Source: Dehalococcoidia bacterium (GTDB taxonomy: Bacteria > Chloroflexota > Dehalococcoidia > GIF9 > AB-539-J10). From it: a DNA stretch of 20,724 nt. Of this stretch, positions 7,101 to 16,689 are shown one piece after another. Numbering within the stretch: position 1 is the first letter of the stretch; every line of letters starts with the position of its first letter. The position numbers and the translations under genes are program-made. Location: assembly GCA_004376695.1 (NCBI GenBank), contig SOJB01000059.1, positions 1-20,724 of the forward strand. Reading direction: 5' to 3'. The notes under the pieces were generated by a model. That model worked only from the letters and a program-made list of their open reading frames with translations. It ran no database searches and had not been told where the DNA came from.

Positions 7101-8579
7101 TCAGTCTAGATAGCCTTTGAGTTTTCGACTACGGGTGGGATGACGTAGCTTGCGCAGGGCCTTGCCTTCAATCTGCCGTATTCGTTCTCGAGTTACATTG
7201 AACTCTTTGCCCACCTCTTCCAGAGTCCGCGTATGCCCGTTCTTGAGACCGAATCTAAGCTGCAGCACCTTCTTCTCACGCTCGGTCAGTTCATTGAGCA
7301 CTCTATCGATTTGCTCCTTCAGTAATTGCCGTGATGTCGCTTCAGTCGGTGCCAAACTGCCCTGATCTTCAACAAAATCGCCTAGCCGGCTATCAGAATC
7401 TTCGCCAATGGGCGTGTCCAGCGATATCGGCTCGCGGAAAAACAGGGCCATGACCCCTTCAACTTTTTCCGCCGGCATGTCCAAGCGCTTGCCGATCTCT
7501 TCGTAGCTTGGTTCGTGTCCGAGCTCTTGAATCAACTGCCGCGTCGCGCGTAACAGTTTGTTGATTGTCTCTACCATATGTACGGGAATGCGAATGGTAC
7601 GAGATTGGTCAGCTATAGACCGACTGATCCCTTGCCTGATCCACCATGTGGCGTAAGTACTGAACTTGTAGCCTTTCCTATACTGAAACTTATCTACGGC
7701 CCGGATAAGGCCGATGTTTCCCTCCTGGATAAGCTCAAGGAGCGACATGCCATGGCCAATGTATTTCTTAGCTATGCTCACCACTAGGCGCAAATTCGCT
7801 TCGGTGAGATGCCTCTCCGATCCCTTTGCTTCGGTCTTTATCTCTTCGAAGTAGGCCCTGACCTCGCCGCTATGAGAATCGAGTTGAGACAAGAAACTCT
7901 CGTCAGTCACGATGGTCTTTAGTCTCTGCCACGAGATGTTATCTCTAGCCAGGAGCTGTGCTAATCGCGCAGGCAGGAGTCGACTGCTTATGGAAACGTT
8001 TACTATCGCTTCTTCGGCGGCGCCCGTTCCTTTGTCTATCCCTTTCACAATAGCGGATATCAGTGACGCATCTATGACGTCATCAACGGCGGAGCGAAAT
8101 CCGGCATCCGTGATTGTCTCTGTCACGCTACGAGACGTGTCGATACCGATATGCTTTCCGACAACATACACAACAGAGTATGCTCTAGACAATTGAGCAA
8201 GCACCTGAATAACAACCTCAATGGGTGAAGGGTATTTCTTGTGTTTCTTGAAGTGGCTCTCTTCGATCCTTTCCAGGTATCTACCCATCTCTATCTTCTG
8301 GCATAGCGACTTCTCTTCATGGACATTGAGAAGCGGCACCCTCCCGATCTCCTGAAGATACATGCGAGCTGAGTCATCAGTCACCTCAAACTCGCTCAGT
8401 GGTGGAGCCGGCTTGGTTTCTTCAGCATCCTCCGGGAAGAGCTCTTCGATTCCGTCTTTCTCTTCAGCTTCCTCGGTCAAGGCAGCGGCGTCCTCGCCTT
8501 CAACTTCGTCGCCGAGTAAGCTCTCAGCCAATGCCTCATCACTGTTCACGTTCATGCTTTCTCTCTTGGTTGAATCCAC
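7101..8579 (-). CDS. rpoD: RNA polymerase housekeeping sigma factor RpoD (SigA)
   Basis: This is a group 1 sigma-70 factor. An acidic N-terminus (about 1-60) is followed by region 1.2 ([17 protein letters not shown], 68-84), then a non-conserved insert of about 155 residues (about 101-258). Region 2 (259-335) contains [14 protein letters not shown] and the -10 recognition helix leading to TIRIPVHM. Region 3 follows, then region 4 (about 416-485) with the -35 helix-turn-helix [20 protein letters not shown]. Two starts are plausible: GTG at 8579, preceded by AAGGGGA, giving 492 aa; or ATG at 8555, which forms an ATGA overlap with the dnaG stop and gives 484 aa. It is the last gene of the ppsA-dgt-dnaG-rpoD run, so it is translationally coupled to dnaG by either start. 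Confidence 0.95.
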   Translation of the reverse strand: MDSTKRESMNVNSDEALAESLLGDEVEGEDAAALTEEAEEKDGIEELFPEDAEETKPAPPLSEFEVTDDSARMYLQEIGRVPLLNVHEEKSLCQKIEMGRYLERIEESHFKKHKKYPSPIEVVIQVLAQLSRAYSVVYVVGKHIGIDTSRSVTETITDAGFRSAVDDVIDASLISAIVKGIDKGTGAAEEAIVNVSISSRLLPARLAQLLARDNISWQRLKTIVTDESFLSQLDSHSGEVRAYFEEIKTEAKGSERHLTEANLRLVVSIAKKYIGHGMSLLELIQEGNIGLIRAVDKFQYRKGYKFSTYATWWIRQGISRSIADQSRTIRIPVHMVETINKLLRATRQLIQELGHEPSYEEIGKRLDMPAEKVEGVMALFFREPISLDTPIGEDSDSRLGDFVEDQGSLAPTEATSRQLLKEQIDRVLNELTEREKKVLQLRFGLKNGHTRTLEEVGKEFNVTRERIRQIEGKALRKLRHPTRSRKLKGYLD

Positions 8580-10357
8580 TGTCTTTTCCCCTTCTTCTCA
8601 AAGACTTCCCGGAGTTGTTGCGCGGAACCTATTCCTTGCTCCTGTAGTTTCGACAACTCTGAACTTATGCCACCCTTCTCCCTCTCAACTTCAAGTATCG
8701 TTTCCTTCTCAGTTTCTAGTTTCCGGTATGATTTCTCTTTTAGACGTAGAATACAATAGCCTAGCTCAGATCGCCGCGTTCCTTCGCTTTCCCCTATGCC
8801 AGGCGGAAAAACCCTGCCAACCAAACAGCATAAGTGTTCCCTTAGACTGGCATCGAGTTCCGTTTCCAGGCCTGAAACATCAGACGAATATTGGCATTTA
8901 GCAAAGACCTCACGATTCTCTGTGCATTCGAAGTCTTCCACTGATAGGCCTCCGGCTAAAGCACGGAGCTCCGGGTACTGAAGGAGAAGCGCTAAGCAGT
9001 GTTCCTCAATAGGGCTAGATCCAAGCCCACGGGCAAGGCGGGATTGTTCCACTGGCCTGTCGAGCTTCGGACTCCTCCCAGCGGCTTTGTCTTCGCGCAG
9101 GGCGGCTCTTATGGTGGACTCCTCAATTCTCAACTCACGCGCCAGCTTTTGCAGGTAATGGAGTTTTTGCACAGGGTCCTTAATCTCGCGAATTGACGGC
9201 AGGAGTTTCTGTACGGCTAGCGACTTGTCTTTGGCCTTGTTGATATCGACTTTGCTTATTACAGACTGAAAGACGAAGTCTAGAATGGGCGTGGCCTGTT
9301 CTACCAGTTTTCGCCAAAGAGCGGCATCCTCTCTTATTACTTCGTCAGGGTCTTTGCCTGAGGGCAGCAAGATAACCTCTGCTTCGGCATTGGAATGAGC
9401 CAATATCGCTCTGCCGCGCAGGGTAGCTTCCTCTCCAGCTAGATCGGCATCAAGCGCCAGCGTTATGTTATTGGTTAACCCTTTGACAAGTCCCACCTGC
9501 TTTTCGGTTAAAGAGGTTCCCATTGAGCCAACCACATTCTGCCAGCCGTGCTGGTGAGCAGTGAGAACATCGGTATAGCCTTCCACGATTATCACTGCGC
9601 TCTTCTTTCTGATGGAGGACTTAGCCTTATCAATGCCATACAGGATGCTGCTCTTGTCGAAAACCGATGTTTGGGGTGAGTTCATATACTTGGGCAGGGA
9701 GTCGTCTAAGGCTCTGGCTCCGAAGCCGGTGACTCGACCCTGGATATCACATATAGGAAACATGAGGCGGTTGCGAAACCGGTCATAACTGCCGCCTCCT
9801 TCCTTTTCGAGTATCAGACCTGCTCCCAATAGTTCCTTTCCCTCGTAGCCTTTATCCAGCAAGTAGTTCTTGGCTGTTTCCCAGGTATCAGGACTGAAAC
9901 CGAGACGGAACTCCTTGATGGTCTCGGGCGTCACTTTTCTTCTTGCCAGATAGCTTCTCGCAGCCTCACCCGCTTTGGCACTCAGGAGTAAGTGATGATA
10001 GTATTCAGCAGCTGCCTCGTTAAGTCGAAATAACTCCTCCTCCCCCTCGGGCGCTGCCCTGGCCGGCGCCTCAAGCGGGCCTACGGCGATGCCTTCCCTT
10101 TGAGCTAGAAGGCGAAGAGCCTGGCCAAAATCAATGCCCTCCTTCTTCATGATAAAAGAGAAAACGTCGCCACCGGTGCCACAGGCACCGAAGCAATGCC
10201 AAGTTTGCTGCTCAGGAAAGACGAAGAAGGAAGGATGTTTCTCACTATGGAAGGGGCACAAGCCTTTGAAGTTGCGCCCTGCTTTTTGCAGGGTGACATA
10301 CTCGGAGACGAGCTCCATTATGCCCAGTCGCTGCTTTACTTCCCTGATTACGCTCAT
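8552..10357 (-). CDS. dnaG: DNA primase DnaG
   Basis: DnaG synthesises RNA primers at the replication fork with the replicative helicase. The 601-aa length is typical. The N-terminal CHC2 zinc domain has Cys34-x2-His37 and then Cys55-Phe-Gly-Ala-Cys59, one residue longer than the common C-x2-C. The RNA polymerase domain shows [11 protein letters not shown] and GFGARAL (195-216). The Toprim domain has the catalytic EGYTD (Glu259) and the metal-binding pair Asp303/Asp305 in DADLAG. The C-terminal helicase-binding region is less conserved. The ATG forms an ATGA overlap with the dgt stop, and the 3' end overlaps the start of rpoD. The dnaG-rpoD pairing is the core of the classical macromolecular synthesis operon; rpsU is absent here. 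Confidence 0.96.
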   Translation of the reverse strand: MSVIREVKQRLGIMELVSEYVTLQKAGRNFKGLCPFHSEKHPSFFVFPEQQTWHCFGACGTGGDVFSFIMKKEGIDFGQALRLLAQREGIAVGPLEAPARAAPEGEEELFRLNEAAAEYYHHLLLSAKAGEAARSYLARRKVTPETIKEFRLGFSPDTWETAKNYLLDKGYEGKELLGAGLILEKEGGGSYDRFRNRLMFPICDIQGRVTGFGARALDDSLPKYMNSPQTSVFDKSSILYGIDKAKSSIRKKSAVIIVEGYTDVLTAHQHGWQNVVGSMGTSLTEKQVGLVKGLTNNITLALDADLAGEEATLRGRAILAHSNAEAEVILLPSGKDPDEVIREDAALWRKLVEQATPILDFVFQSVISKVDINKAKDKSLAVQKLLPSIREIKDPVQKLHYLQKLARELRIEESTIRAALREDKAAGRSPKLDRPVEQSRLARGLGSSPIEEHCLALLLQYPELRALAGGLSVEDFECTENREVFAKCQYSSDVSGLETELDASLREHLCCLVGRVFPPGIGESEGTRRSELGYCILRLKEKSYRKLETEKETILEVEREKGGISSELSKLQEQGIGSAQQLREVFEKKGKRQWIQPREKA

Positions 10358-11391
10358 TGCGATATCTCTTCAGCTAACCTCAGTGCATATTGATCGGTCA
10401 TTCCGGCAATGTAATCAATGACCTTCTGCTCCCTGCTGCCCGGTAAACAGACGAGTTCTCGCGGCAGTCCATCCTCATGCTCCAGGAAATGAGAATACAA
10501 CAGATGTAGTATCTCTCTGGCCTTCGCCACCTCTTCTCCTCCTAGGCTGGGATTGTATACTCTGGCAAACAGAAACTGGCGGAGTATGTTAGCTGCTCTG
10601 AGGACTGCCGGGCTCATGCCTATGATCGGCTTGGTTGAATTGCCATTGTCACCAACCGACCGCGAGTAACTAATGATATCACAAACCAGGGTGTTAACTC
10701 GCTGTGAGTGCTTATGCCCTAGAGTTGCGGTTACCGGGCTGGGCAAATCACTATGAGAGATGACGCTGGCTCTTATGGCATCCTCGACATCGTGGTTAAG
10801 GTAGGCCACGATATCGGCTATCTTGCATATTTGCCCTTCCAGAGTATTGGCATCTCCCCATCCTTCTCCTAGGATTTCAGCTTGTCCCTTGGAGTGATTA
10901 AGGATGCCGTCTCGCACTTCCCAGGTAAGATTCAATCCCTGGCCCTCTTTCTCCAGCACATCGACTACTCGCAAGCTTTGCTCGTTATGCCTGAAGCCAG
11001 CGTGATATAGTTCATTGAGGACCTCCTCCCCTATATGACCGAAAGGCGTGTGTCCCAAATCGTGTCCAAGAGCAATAGCCTCAGTAAGGTCTTCGTTGAG
11101 GTCCAGTGCTCGAGCTATGGTCCTGGCTATCTGTGATACCTCCAGAGTATGAGTCAGTCTGGTGACATAATGGTCACCTGAGGGCGCGATAAAGACCTGT
11201 GTCTTATGCTTTAGCCGACGGAAAGCTTTGCAGTGGATGATACGGTCACGGTCACGTTGAAAATCCGTTCTTATGGGGCATGGCTCTTCCTTCCTCAGTC
11301 GACCCCGGCTGAACCTGCTCTTGGCGGCGTAACGGGAAAGAGCCTCTTCCTTCTTTTCCGTCTGTTCACGTATGTTGATTCTGCTAACCAT
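10354..11391 (-). CDS. dgt: Deoxyguanosinetriphosphate triphosphohydrolase-like protein (HD domain dNTPase)
   Basis: This 345-aa HD-superfamily enzyme hydrolyses dNTPs to deoxynucleoside plus triphosphate and tunes dNTP pools. Motifs include FRRLKHKTQVF (57-67), the metal-binding His81 in RLTHTLEV, the His110-Asp111 pair in ALGHDLGHTPFGH and a distal Asp in ADIVAYLNHDVEDA. It is shorter than E. coli Dgt (about 505 aa) and fits the dgt-like family common in other phyla. ATG 11391 is preferred because the family-like IREQTEKKE follows directly; a TTG at 11418 would add nine residues unlike the family. It lies between ppsA (61-bp gap) and dnaG (ATGA overlap). Cotranscription with primase links nucleotide supply to replication, an inference from position. 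Confidence 0.9.
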   Translation of the reverse strand: MVSRINIREQTEKKEEALSRYAAKSRFSRGRLRKEEPCPIRTDFQRDRDRIIHCKAFRRLKHKTQVFIAPSGDHYVTRLTHTLEVSQIARTIARALDLNEDLTEAIALGHDLGHTPFGHIGEEVLNELYHAGFRHNEQSLRVVDVLEKEGQGLNLTWEVRDGILNHSKGQAEILGEGWGDANTLEGQICKIADIVAYLNHDVEDAIRASVISHSDLPSPVTATLGHKHSQRVNTLVCDIISYSRSVGDNGNSTKPIIGMSPAVLRAANILRQFLFARVYNPSLGGEEVAKAREILHLLYSHFLEHEDGLPRELVCLPGSREQKVIDYIAGMTDQYALRLAEEISQ

Positions 11392-11452
11392 TGAATCACT
11401 GTGGTCATAGCAAGTCAAAGAAAAGCCTTTCTTCTAAAACCCCGAAACGACC

Positions 11453-13885
11453 TCATGCCCTCACGCGCGTTCTCTTCTCAATTCTCGACTTAATCCTCTC
11501 TTCCACCTCTGCAACATGCAACCTTGTTGACAATATCACATCCGGGTTCAAAGACATGGAATCTATTCCACATTCAACTAGATAGTCGGCGAACTCGGGA
11601 AAATCACTCGGCGCCTGACCACATATTCCTATCTTCCTGCGTGGTTTATGACGGTGTGCTGCATCTATGACTTGCTTTATCAGCCTTTTCACCGCTTCGT
11701 TTCTTTCGTCGAATAGGCCCGCAACGAGTTCTGAATCTCTGTCTAGGCCGAGAGTCAGTTGCGTTAGATCGTTCGACCCTATGCTGAACCCATCAAAGAC
11801 ATCGGCGAATTCATCCGCCAGGATCACATTTGATGGTATCTCACACATCACGTACACTTCCAACCCGTTTTCCCCTTGCCTTAAGCCAAACTCTTCCATT
11901 GCTTTTATCACCTTTCTCCCCTCTTCTGGCGTCCGGCAAAACGGGACCATCACGTTCACGTTGGTCAACCCCATCTCATCCCTTATCTTCTTTATGGCCT
12001 GGCATTCCAGACCAAACGCAGGCTTGAACTTCTCATCATAATAGCGAGAAGCTCCTCTCCAACCTATCATCGGGTTCCTCTCTTCTGGCTCATAGCGATA
12101 CCCGCCGACTAGATTGGCATACTCATTGGTCCTGAAGTCAGAAAAACGGACGATGACCTCGTTGGGATAGAAGCCCGCCGCTATCTTTGCTATTCCCATT
12201 GCCAGGTTGTCGACAAAGAACTGCTTTTTGTCCCTATACGCTGTGCTCCTTCGGTCTATCTCCTCAACTACTTCCTTCAGTTTGTCGTCTACCTGCGCTG
12301 TTTTCTTCAGCTCATCGTATTCTATCAGGGCCATGGGATGTATGCCGATATACGAGTTGATGATGAACTCCTCGCGCGCCAGGCCCACGCCATCATTGGG
12401 AATCTGACCTTGAATAAAGGCACCATCGGGAATGCCGAGGTTCATCATTATCTTGGTCTTGGGCCTGGGAATCCTACTCACCTCCACCTCATCTATCCTG
12501 TATTTCAGATTCCCTTTATAGATTCTTCCCACACCTTGCGAACAATCTGCCGTAACCTGCTTCACTTCCTTCAGCACCTCTGTCCCCGTGACGGTGCTGA
12601 TTACACAGGGCACCCCGAGTTCGCGACTAACGATAGCTGCATGGCACGTCCTGCCGCCCTTGTTTGTGATTATGGCGCTGGCAATCTTCATGATTGGCTC
12701 CCAATCGGGATCTGTCATATCAGTGACCAGGACCTGACCGGTCTTGAACCGATAGATTTCACGACTGCCTTCTATTACATTCACCTCCCCCTGCCCTATC
12801 TTTGTGCCGACAGCTTCCCCCGTTAACAGCAGCTTCCCCTTTTCTTCAAGCTTGTAAGTCCTGAGCAAGGCTGAGTCCCTATGCGCATGCACCGTCTCCG
12901 GCCTGGCTTGAACTACGAATAGTTCCCCGCTTGTTCCATCCTTTGCCCATTCAACGTCCATAGGCCGGCCATAATGCTCTTCTATAATGCAGGCCCATCT
13001 GGCGAGAGTCAATACCTCATCGTCACTCAACACGAACCTTCTTTGCTCCTCAACCTTGACTTTCTTCGACTCCGTTCCCGTCCCATCTTGCTTATAAACC
13101 AGTTTCTCTTCCTTCGTTCCGAGCTTCTTCTCCACGATGGGGTTGAATCCTTTCTTCAGGGTTGGCTTGAAAACATAGAACTGGTCAGGACTTACAATGC
13201 CCTGCACCAAAGTCTCTCCCAGACCATAGGTAGCTGTTATGTAGACCACATCCTTGAAGCCAGATTCTGTGTCTATGGAGAACAGGACTCCTGAGCACGC
13301 TAAATCAGAGCGAACCATCTTCTGGATTCCGACCGAGAGGTAAACGCTGAAATGGTCAAACCCCTTATCCACCCGGTAGGAGATTGCCCGGTTTGTGAAC
13401 AAAGATGCAAAGCATTCCATGACCTTTGCCACAAGTTCATCTTCGCCCTGCACGTTGAGATAAGTCATTTGTTGTCCGGCAAACGAGGCTGTAGGCAAGT
13501 CTTCGGCGGTGGCACTGCTTCTTACAGCAACATCAACATGCCTGCCATATTTGCTTTCCATCTCCCGATAAGCAGCTCTTATTTCGGCTTCCAATTCCGC
13601 CGGGCAAGGTGCAGTTCTTATCAGGTTCCTCACCTTTTCGCCCCTCTTAGACAAGCCCTTCATGTCATGTGTATCCAGGTCTGCCAAAACACGCTTGATT
13701 TCCTGACTGATGCCTGCCCTCTCCACCGTATGCTTATATGCTTCGGCGGTAATGGCAAATCCAAGAGGCACATTTATTCCCTTTTTGCTCAGATTTCTTA
13801 TCATCTCACCAAGAGATGCGTTCTTGCCACCCACCAAAGCTACGTCCCCTGCGCCGATGTCTTCAAGCCACTTCACAAACTTCAT
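11453..13885 (-). CDS. ppsA: Phosphoenolpyruvate synthase (pyruvate, water dikinase)
   Basis: PpsA converts pyruvate, ATP and water to PEP, AMP and phosphate for gluconeogenesis. The 810-aa protein has an N-terminal ATP-grasp/PPDK_N domain (about 1-340; VGGKNASLGEM, VRSSATAEDLPTASFAGQQ) and a phosphohistidine swivelling domain with His415 in GGRTCHAAIVSRELG. The C-terminal PEP-utilising barrel has the catalytic Cys755 in GICGQAPSD. Domain order and motifs fit PEP synthase better than pyruvate phosphate dikinase, although the two are related. ATG 13885 has a very strong Shine-Dalgarno (AGGGAGGGA just upstream); an in-frame ATG at 13900 overlaps that site and is rejected. It is the first gene of the minus-strand operon, with a leader of about 100 nt. 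Confidence 0.92.
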   Translation of the reverse strand: MKFVKWLEDIGAGDVALVGGKNASLGEMIRNLSKKGINVPLGFAITAEAYKHTVERAGISQEIKRVLADLDTHDMKGLSKRGEKVRNLIRTAPCPAELEAEIRAAYREMESKYGRHVDVAVRSSATAEDLPTASFAGQQMTYLNVQGEDELVAKVMECFASLFTNRAISYRVDKGFDHFSVYLSVGIQKMVRSDLACSGVLFSIDTESGFKDVVYITATYGLGETLVQGIVSPDQFYVFKPTLKKGFNPIVEKKLGTKEEKLVYKQDGTGTESKKVKVEEQRRFVLSDDEVLTLARWACIIEEHYGRPMDVEWAKDGTSGELFVVQARPETVHAHRDSALLRTYKLEEKGKLLLTGEAVGTKIGQGEVNVIEGSREIYRFKTGQVLVTDMTDPDWEPIMKIASAIITNKGGRTCHAAIVSRELGVPCVISTVTGTEVLKEVKQVTADCSQGVGRIYKGNLKYRIDEVEVSRIPRPKTKIMMNLGIPDGAFIQGQIPNDGVGLAREEFIINSYIGIHPMALIEYDELKKTAQVDDKLKEVVEEIDRRSTAYRDKKQFFVDNLAMGIAKIAAGFYPNEVIVRFSDFRTNEYANLVGGYRYEPEERNPMIGWRGASRYYDEKFKPAFGLECQAIKKIRDEMGLTNVNVMVPFCRTPEEGRKVIKAMEEFGLRQGENGLEVYVMCEIPSNVILADEFADVFDGFSIGSNDLTQLTLGLDRDSELVAGLFDERNEAVKRLIKQVIDAAHRHKPRRKIGICGQAPSDFPEFADYLVECGIDSMSLNPDVILSTRLHVAEVEERIKSRIEKRTRVRA

Positions 13886-13993
13886 GATTCTCCCTCCCAT
13901 TTATACTCAGCAGTGGGGTCACATTCGTCCGTGCCATCTCCGCCAGATCTACATCCATGCTTAAGAGTCGCAAAACCAAGAAGGTAGGGCTGC

Positions 13994-14002
13994 ATTATAT
14001 CA
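13994..14002 (-). promoter_or_regulatory. Extended -10 promoter for ppsA-dgt-dnaG-rpoD
   Basis: The minus strand reads TGATATAAT: a perfect TATAAT (13994-13999) preceded by the TGn extended -10 element. A clear -35 is missing; the best candidate, TTGGCC, is 15 bp upstream and lies inside the ruvA terminator stem. Transcription would begin near 13987. Confidence 0.55.
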
Positions 14003-14008
14003 CCTTCC

Positions 14009-14042
14009 AAAAAAGGCCAAGGTAATGGGCCTCTCTGGCCTT
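14009..14042 (-). terminator. Intrinsic terminator of yebC-ruvC-ruvA
   Basis: On the minus strand AAGGCCA (14042-14036) and TGGCCTT (14019-14013) form a perfect 7-bp stem with a 16-nt loop, running straight into a run of T (six in a row including the last stem bases). It starts 26 bp after the ruvA stop codon. Confidence 0.75.
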
Positions 14043-14068
14043 ACCTGTTTGGCTCTGCTGTAATCATC

Positions 14069-14650
14069 CTATCCTCTTACCATCTGTTGCAGTGCCATTC
14101 TGATCTTCTCCTCCAGGCTTAGCTCCTCAGAACCTGAGAGCCTGGAGACGGCCCTGGCGGCTTCCGTCAGAGAGTAGCCCAAGCCCGTCAACGCGGCTAT
14201 GACATCGGCACTCTCCGGAGCCGAAGGCAAGGCTACCTCTTTCCACTCCTTCTCCAACTTATCTCTGAGTTCAATGACAAGGCGGTCGGCCGTTTTCTTG
14301 CCAATTCCGGGCGCTTGACATATGAGGTCAGTATTGCCGCTGGCTATAGCCATGACCAGCTGTTGGGGATTCAAGGCAGAGAGGAGGCCCAAAGCGACCT
14401 TTGGACCGATTCCTGAGACAGAAACGAGGTTTCCGAACAGAGCCAGTTCCTCACCGGAGGCAAAACCATAAAGAGAGACATTATCCTCCCTCAAGTGGAG
14501 ATGGGTATGGAGGATAACCTTACCTTCTACAGCTCCTAATTGGCCTAAAGTGAAGCCGGAAACATATACGCGAAAACCTATCCCGCCAACGTTTATGATG
14601 ATAGAATCGTTACCACGATGTTCCAGTGTCCCTTCTAATGTGGCTATCAT
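14069..14650 (-). CDS. ruvA: Holliday junction branch migration protein RuvA
   Basis: RuvA is the tetrameric junction-binding subunit that recruits the RuvB motor. The 193-aa protein has the N-terminal OB-fold (MIATLEGTLEHRG through about residue 64), tandem helix-hairpin-helix motifs (VSGIGPKVALGLLSAL and APGIGKKTADRLVIEL), and a C-terminal RuvB-binding three-helix domain (about 145-193, LTGLGYSLTEAARAV). Its ATG forms an ATGA overlap with the ruvC stop. ruvB is not in this window. Confidence 0.96.
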   Translation of the reverse strand: MIATLEGTLEHRGNDSIIINVGGIGFRVYVSGFTLGQLGAVEGKVILHTHLHLREDNVSLYGFASGEELALFGNLVSVSGIGPKVALGLLSALNPQQLVMAIASGNTDLICQAPGIGKKTADRLVIELRDKLEKEWKEVALPSAPESADVIAALTGLGYSLTEAARAVSRLSGSEELSLEEKIRMALQQMVRG

Positions 14651-15147
14651 TTCGATCCATGCTCAGTAAGCCAGCGGTTGAGGCGACTCTGCTGAATGTG
14701 GCAAATCGCTACAGCCAGGGCGTCGGCAGCATCGCTAGGCTGAGGCAGCTCAGTGAGTCCGAGCTGGATTCTTACCATCTCTTGAACCTGTTGTTTATCG
14801 CTCTGTCCATAGCCGGTTATCTGCTGCTTTATCCTGGTTGGCGAGTAATAGTGGACAGGCAACCCCTTGTTGGCAGCTGCCAGTATAGCAATGGCTTGTG
14901 CTCTGCCAATAGCGAAGGCTGACCTTACGTTGTGACCGATGAAGGGATCCTCGATAGCTACTTCGCTCGGTCTGTGATTAGCGATTATCTGGCTCAATCC
15001 GTCGTATAGAGAGCGCAGTCTTTCCTCCATGGGAACTCGAGACGAGACACTGATCGCCCCACAGTCCACCATATGCATTTCCTCTTCGCCGTTTACTATA
15101 CCGTAGCCCAGATTCACAGTACCGGGATCAACGCCAAGAATGCGCAT
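14647..15147 (-). CDS. ruvC: Crossover junction endodeoxyribonuclease RuvC
   Basis: RuvC resolves Holliday junctions by paired nicking. The 166-aa protein starts MRILGVDPGT, and its four acidic catalytic residues are visible: Asp7, Glu66, Asp139 and Asp142 (in SDAADALAVAICH). An upstream in-frame extension of 32 codons to 15243 lies inside yebC and lacks family sequence, so the ATG at 15147, one base after the yebC stop, is chosen. It is coupled to ruvA by an ATGA overlap. Confidence 0.95.
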   Translation of the reverse strand: MRILGVDPGTVNLGYGIVNGEEEMHMVDCGAISVSSRVPMEERLRSLYDGLSQIIANHRPSEVAIEDPFIGHNVRSAFAIGRAQAIAILAAANKGLPVHYYSPTRIKQQITGYGQSDKQQVQEMVRIQLGLTELPQPSDAADALAVAICHIQQSRLNRWLTEHGSK

Positions 15148-15148
15148 A

Positions 15149-15901
15149 TCAAGTCCGACCGCGCAGCTTTTCCGAAGTAGCATCAGAAAAGTCGATATTG
15201 GAGAAAACACGCTGCACGTCCTCCAATTCTTCCAGTTGATCAAGGAAACTCAGGGCCTGAACCGCTTTGCCTTCATCCAGCAGCACTGTACTCTTGGGGA
15301 GTAGGGACAGCTCTGCCGAAATCACATGCTCCTTCTCTTCAATGACCTTTCTCACCTCTTCCAGATCCTCCGGCCGTGTGTATATTTCCACATAACCCTG
15401 TTCGGTCTTGACATCCTCAGCTCCGGCATCGATGGCTCGCAGTGCTATCTCTTCAGCATCTCGAGCATCGCTTTCTACGGTGATTACTCCTCTATTCTCG
15501 AAGAGCCAGGAGACACAACCACTCTCACCAAGATTGCCGCCGTGGCGGGTCAAGAGCCGGCGCACGTCCTGAACAGTGCGATTACGATTGTCGGTCAGGG
15601 TCTCTATCAAGACCGCTATGCCTCCTGGTCCATAGCCTTCGAATTCCACCTCCGTCAAGACAGCTCCCCCAGACTCACCGCTACCCCGCTTTATGGCTCT
15701 CTCGATATTATCCGACGGCATGTTATTATCACGGGCTTTCTGCACCGCCAAACGTAGCTGGAAATTGCTTTCCAGACTAGATCCACCTTGTCGTACCGCA
15801 AGTATGATCTCGCGAGCAAGCTTAGTGAACAGCTGCCCGCGCCTGGCGTCAGCTACGCCCTTCTGACGCTTGATCTGCGCCCACTTAGAATGCCCTGACA
15901 T
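15149..15901 (-). CDS. yebC: YebC/PmpR/TACO1-family protein
   Basis: The 250-aa protein begins MSGHSKWAQIKRQKG, the signature of this family, and continues through the three domains at normal length. Members have been described as transcriptional regulators and as translation factors that relieve ribosome stalling; the sequence does not choose between these roles. It heads the yebC-ruvC-ruvA operon, an arrangement common in bacteria. The ATG at 15901 follows GAAGGG, a good ribosome-binding site, and the predicted promoter leaves only about 11 nt of leader. Confidence 0.93.
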   Translation of the reverse strand: MSGHSKWAQIKRQKGVADARRGQLFTKLAREIILAVRQGGSSLESNFQLRLAVQKARDNNMPSDNIERAIKRGSGESGGAVLTEVEFEGYGPGGIAVLIETLTDNRNRTVQDVRRLLTRHGGNLGESGCVSWLFENRGVITVESDARDAEEIALRAIDAGAEDVKTEQGYVEIYTRPEDLEEVRKVIEEKEHVISAELSLLPKSTVLLDEGKAVQALSFLDQLEELEDVQRVFSNIDFSDATSEKLRGRT

Positions 15902-15918
15902 TGTTGCCCTTCACATCA

Positions 15919-15947
15919 ATTCTAACATCGGGGCACCTGCAGGTAAA
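15919..15947 (-). promoter_or_regulatory. Predicted promoter of yebC-ruvC-ruvA
   Basis: On the minus strand TTTACC (15942-15947) and TAGAAT (15919-15924) are separated by 17 bp. The start would fall near 15912, about 11 nt from the yebC ATG. The -10 box is the same as for trkA and ffh. Confidence 0.5.
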
Positions 15948-15968
15948 GCGGGATATGTTCTTGACTAG

Positions 15969-15997
15969 TTGCACTGTTCTTGCACTTGTGGCATAAT
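15969..15997 (+). promoter_or_regulatory. Predicted promoter of the pyr operon
   Basis: TTGCAC (15969-15974) and CATAAT (15992-15997) are 17 bp apart, with an extended TG one base before the -10 box. The start would be near 16004, placing the PyrR-binding hairpin at the very 5' end of the transcript. Confidence 0.65.
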
Positions 15998-16005
15998 AAG
16001 CGAGA

Positions 16006-16027
16006 CCTTTAAATCAGTCCAGTGAGG

Positions 16028-16036
<9 letters not shown>
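16006..16036 (+). promoter_or_regulatory. PyrR-binding RNA hairpin (anti-antiterminator)
   Basis: The leader contains the conserved PyrR recognition loop. The outer stem is CCTT (16006-16009) with AAGG (16033-16036), the inner stem CAG (16015-16017) with CTG (16028-16030), and the loop TCCAGTGAGG (16018-16027), matching the GUCCnGnGAGGCU consensus of PyrR sites in Bacillus and relatives. When PyrR binds with UMP, this hairpin should trap the bases needed for the antiterminator and so permit termination. One site is seen here, upstream of pyrR. Confidence 0.88.
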
Positions 16037-16676
<640 letters not shown>

Positions 16677-16689
16677 AGGAGAGACAGTC

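Noticed and set aside
8362..8901. Long + strand frame antisense to the rpoD/dnaG junction
   Set aside because: Serine-rich translation is the shadow of the acidic RpoD N-terminus and DnaG C-terminus; no family features.
11392..11452. Internal promoter for dgt (TTGACT at 11413-11418)
   Set aside because: The matching -10 would be TTCAAT overlapping the start codon; too weak to support.
13352..13987. 211-codon + strand frame antisense to ppsA
   Set aside because: It mirrors a strongly supported PEP synthase gene and has no recognisable domain or ribosome-binding site.
15148..15243. 32-codon N-terminal extension of RuvC
   Set aside because: RuvC proteins begin at MRILGVDPG; the extension lies inside yebC in another frame.
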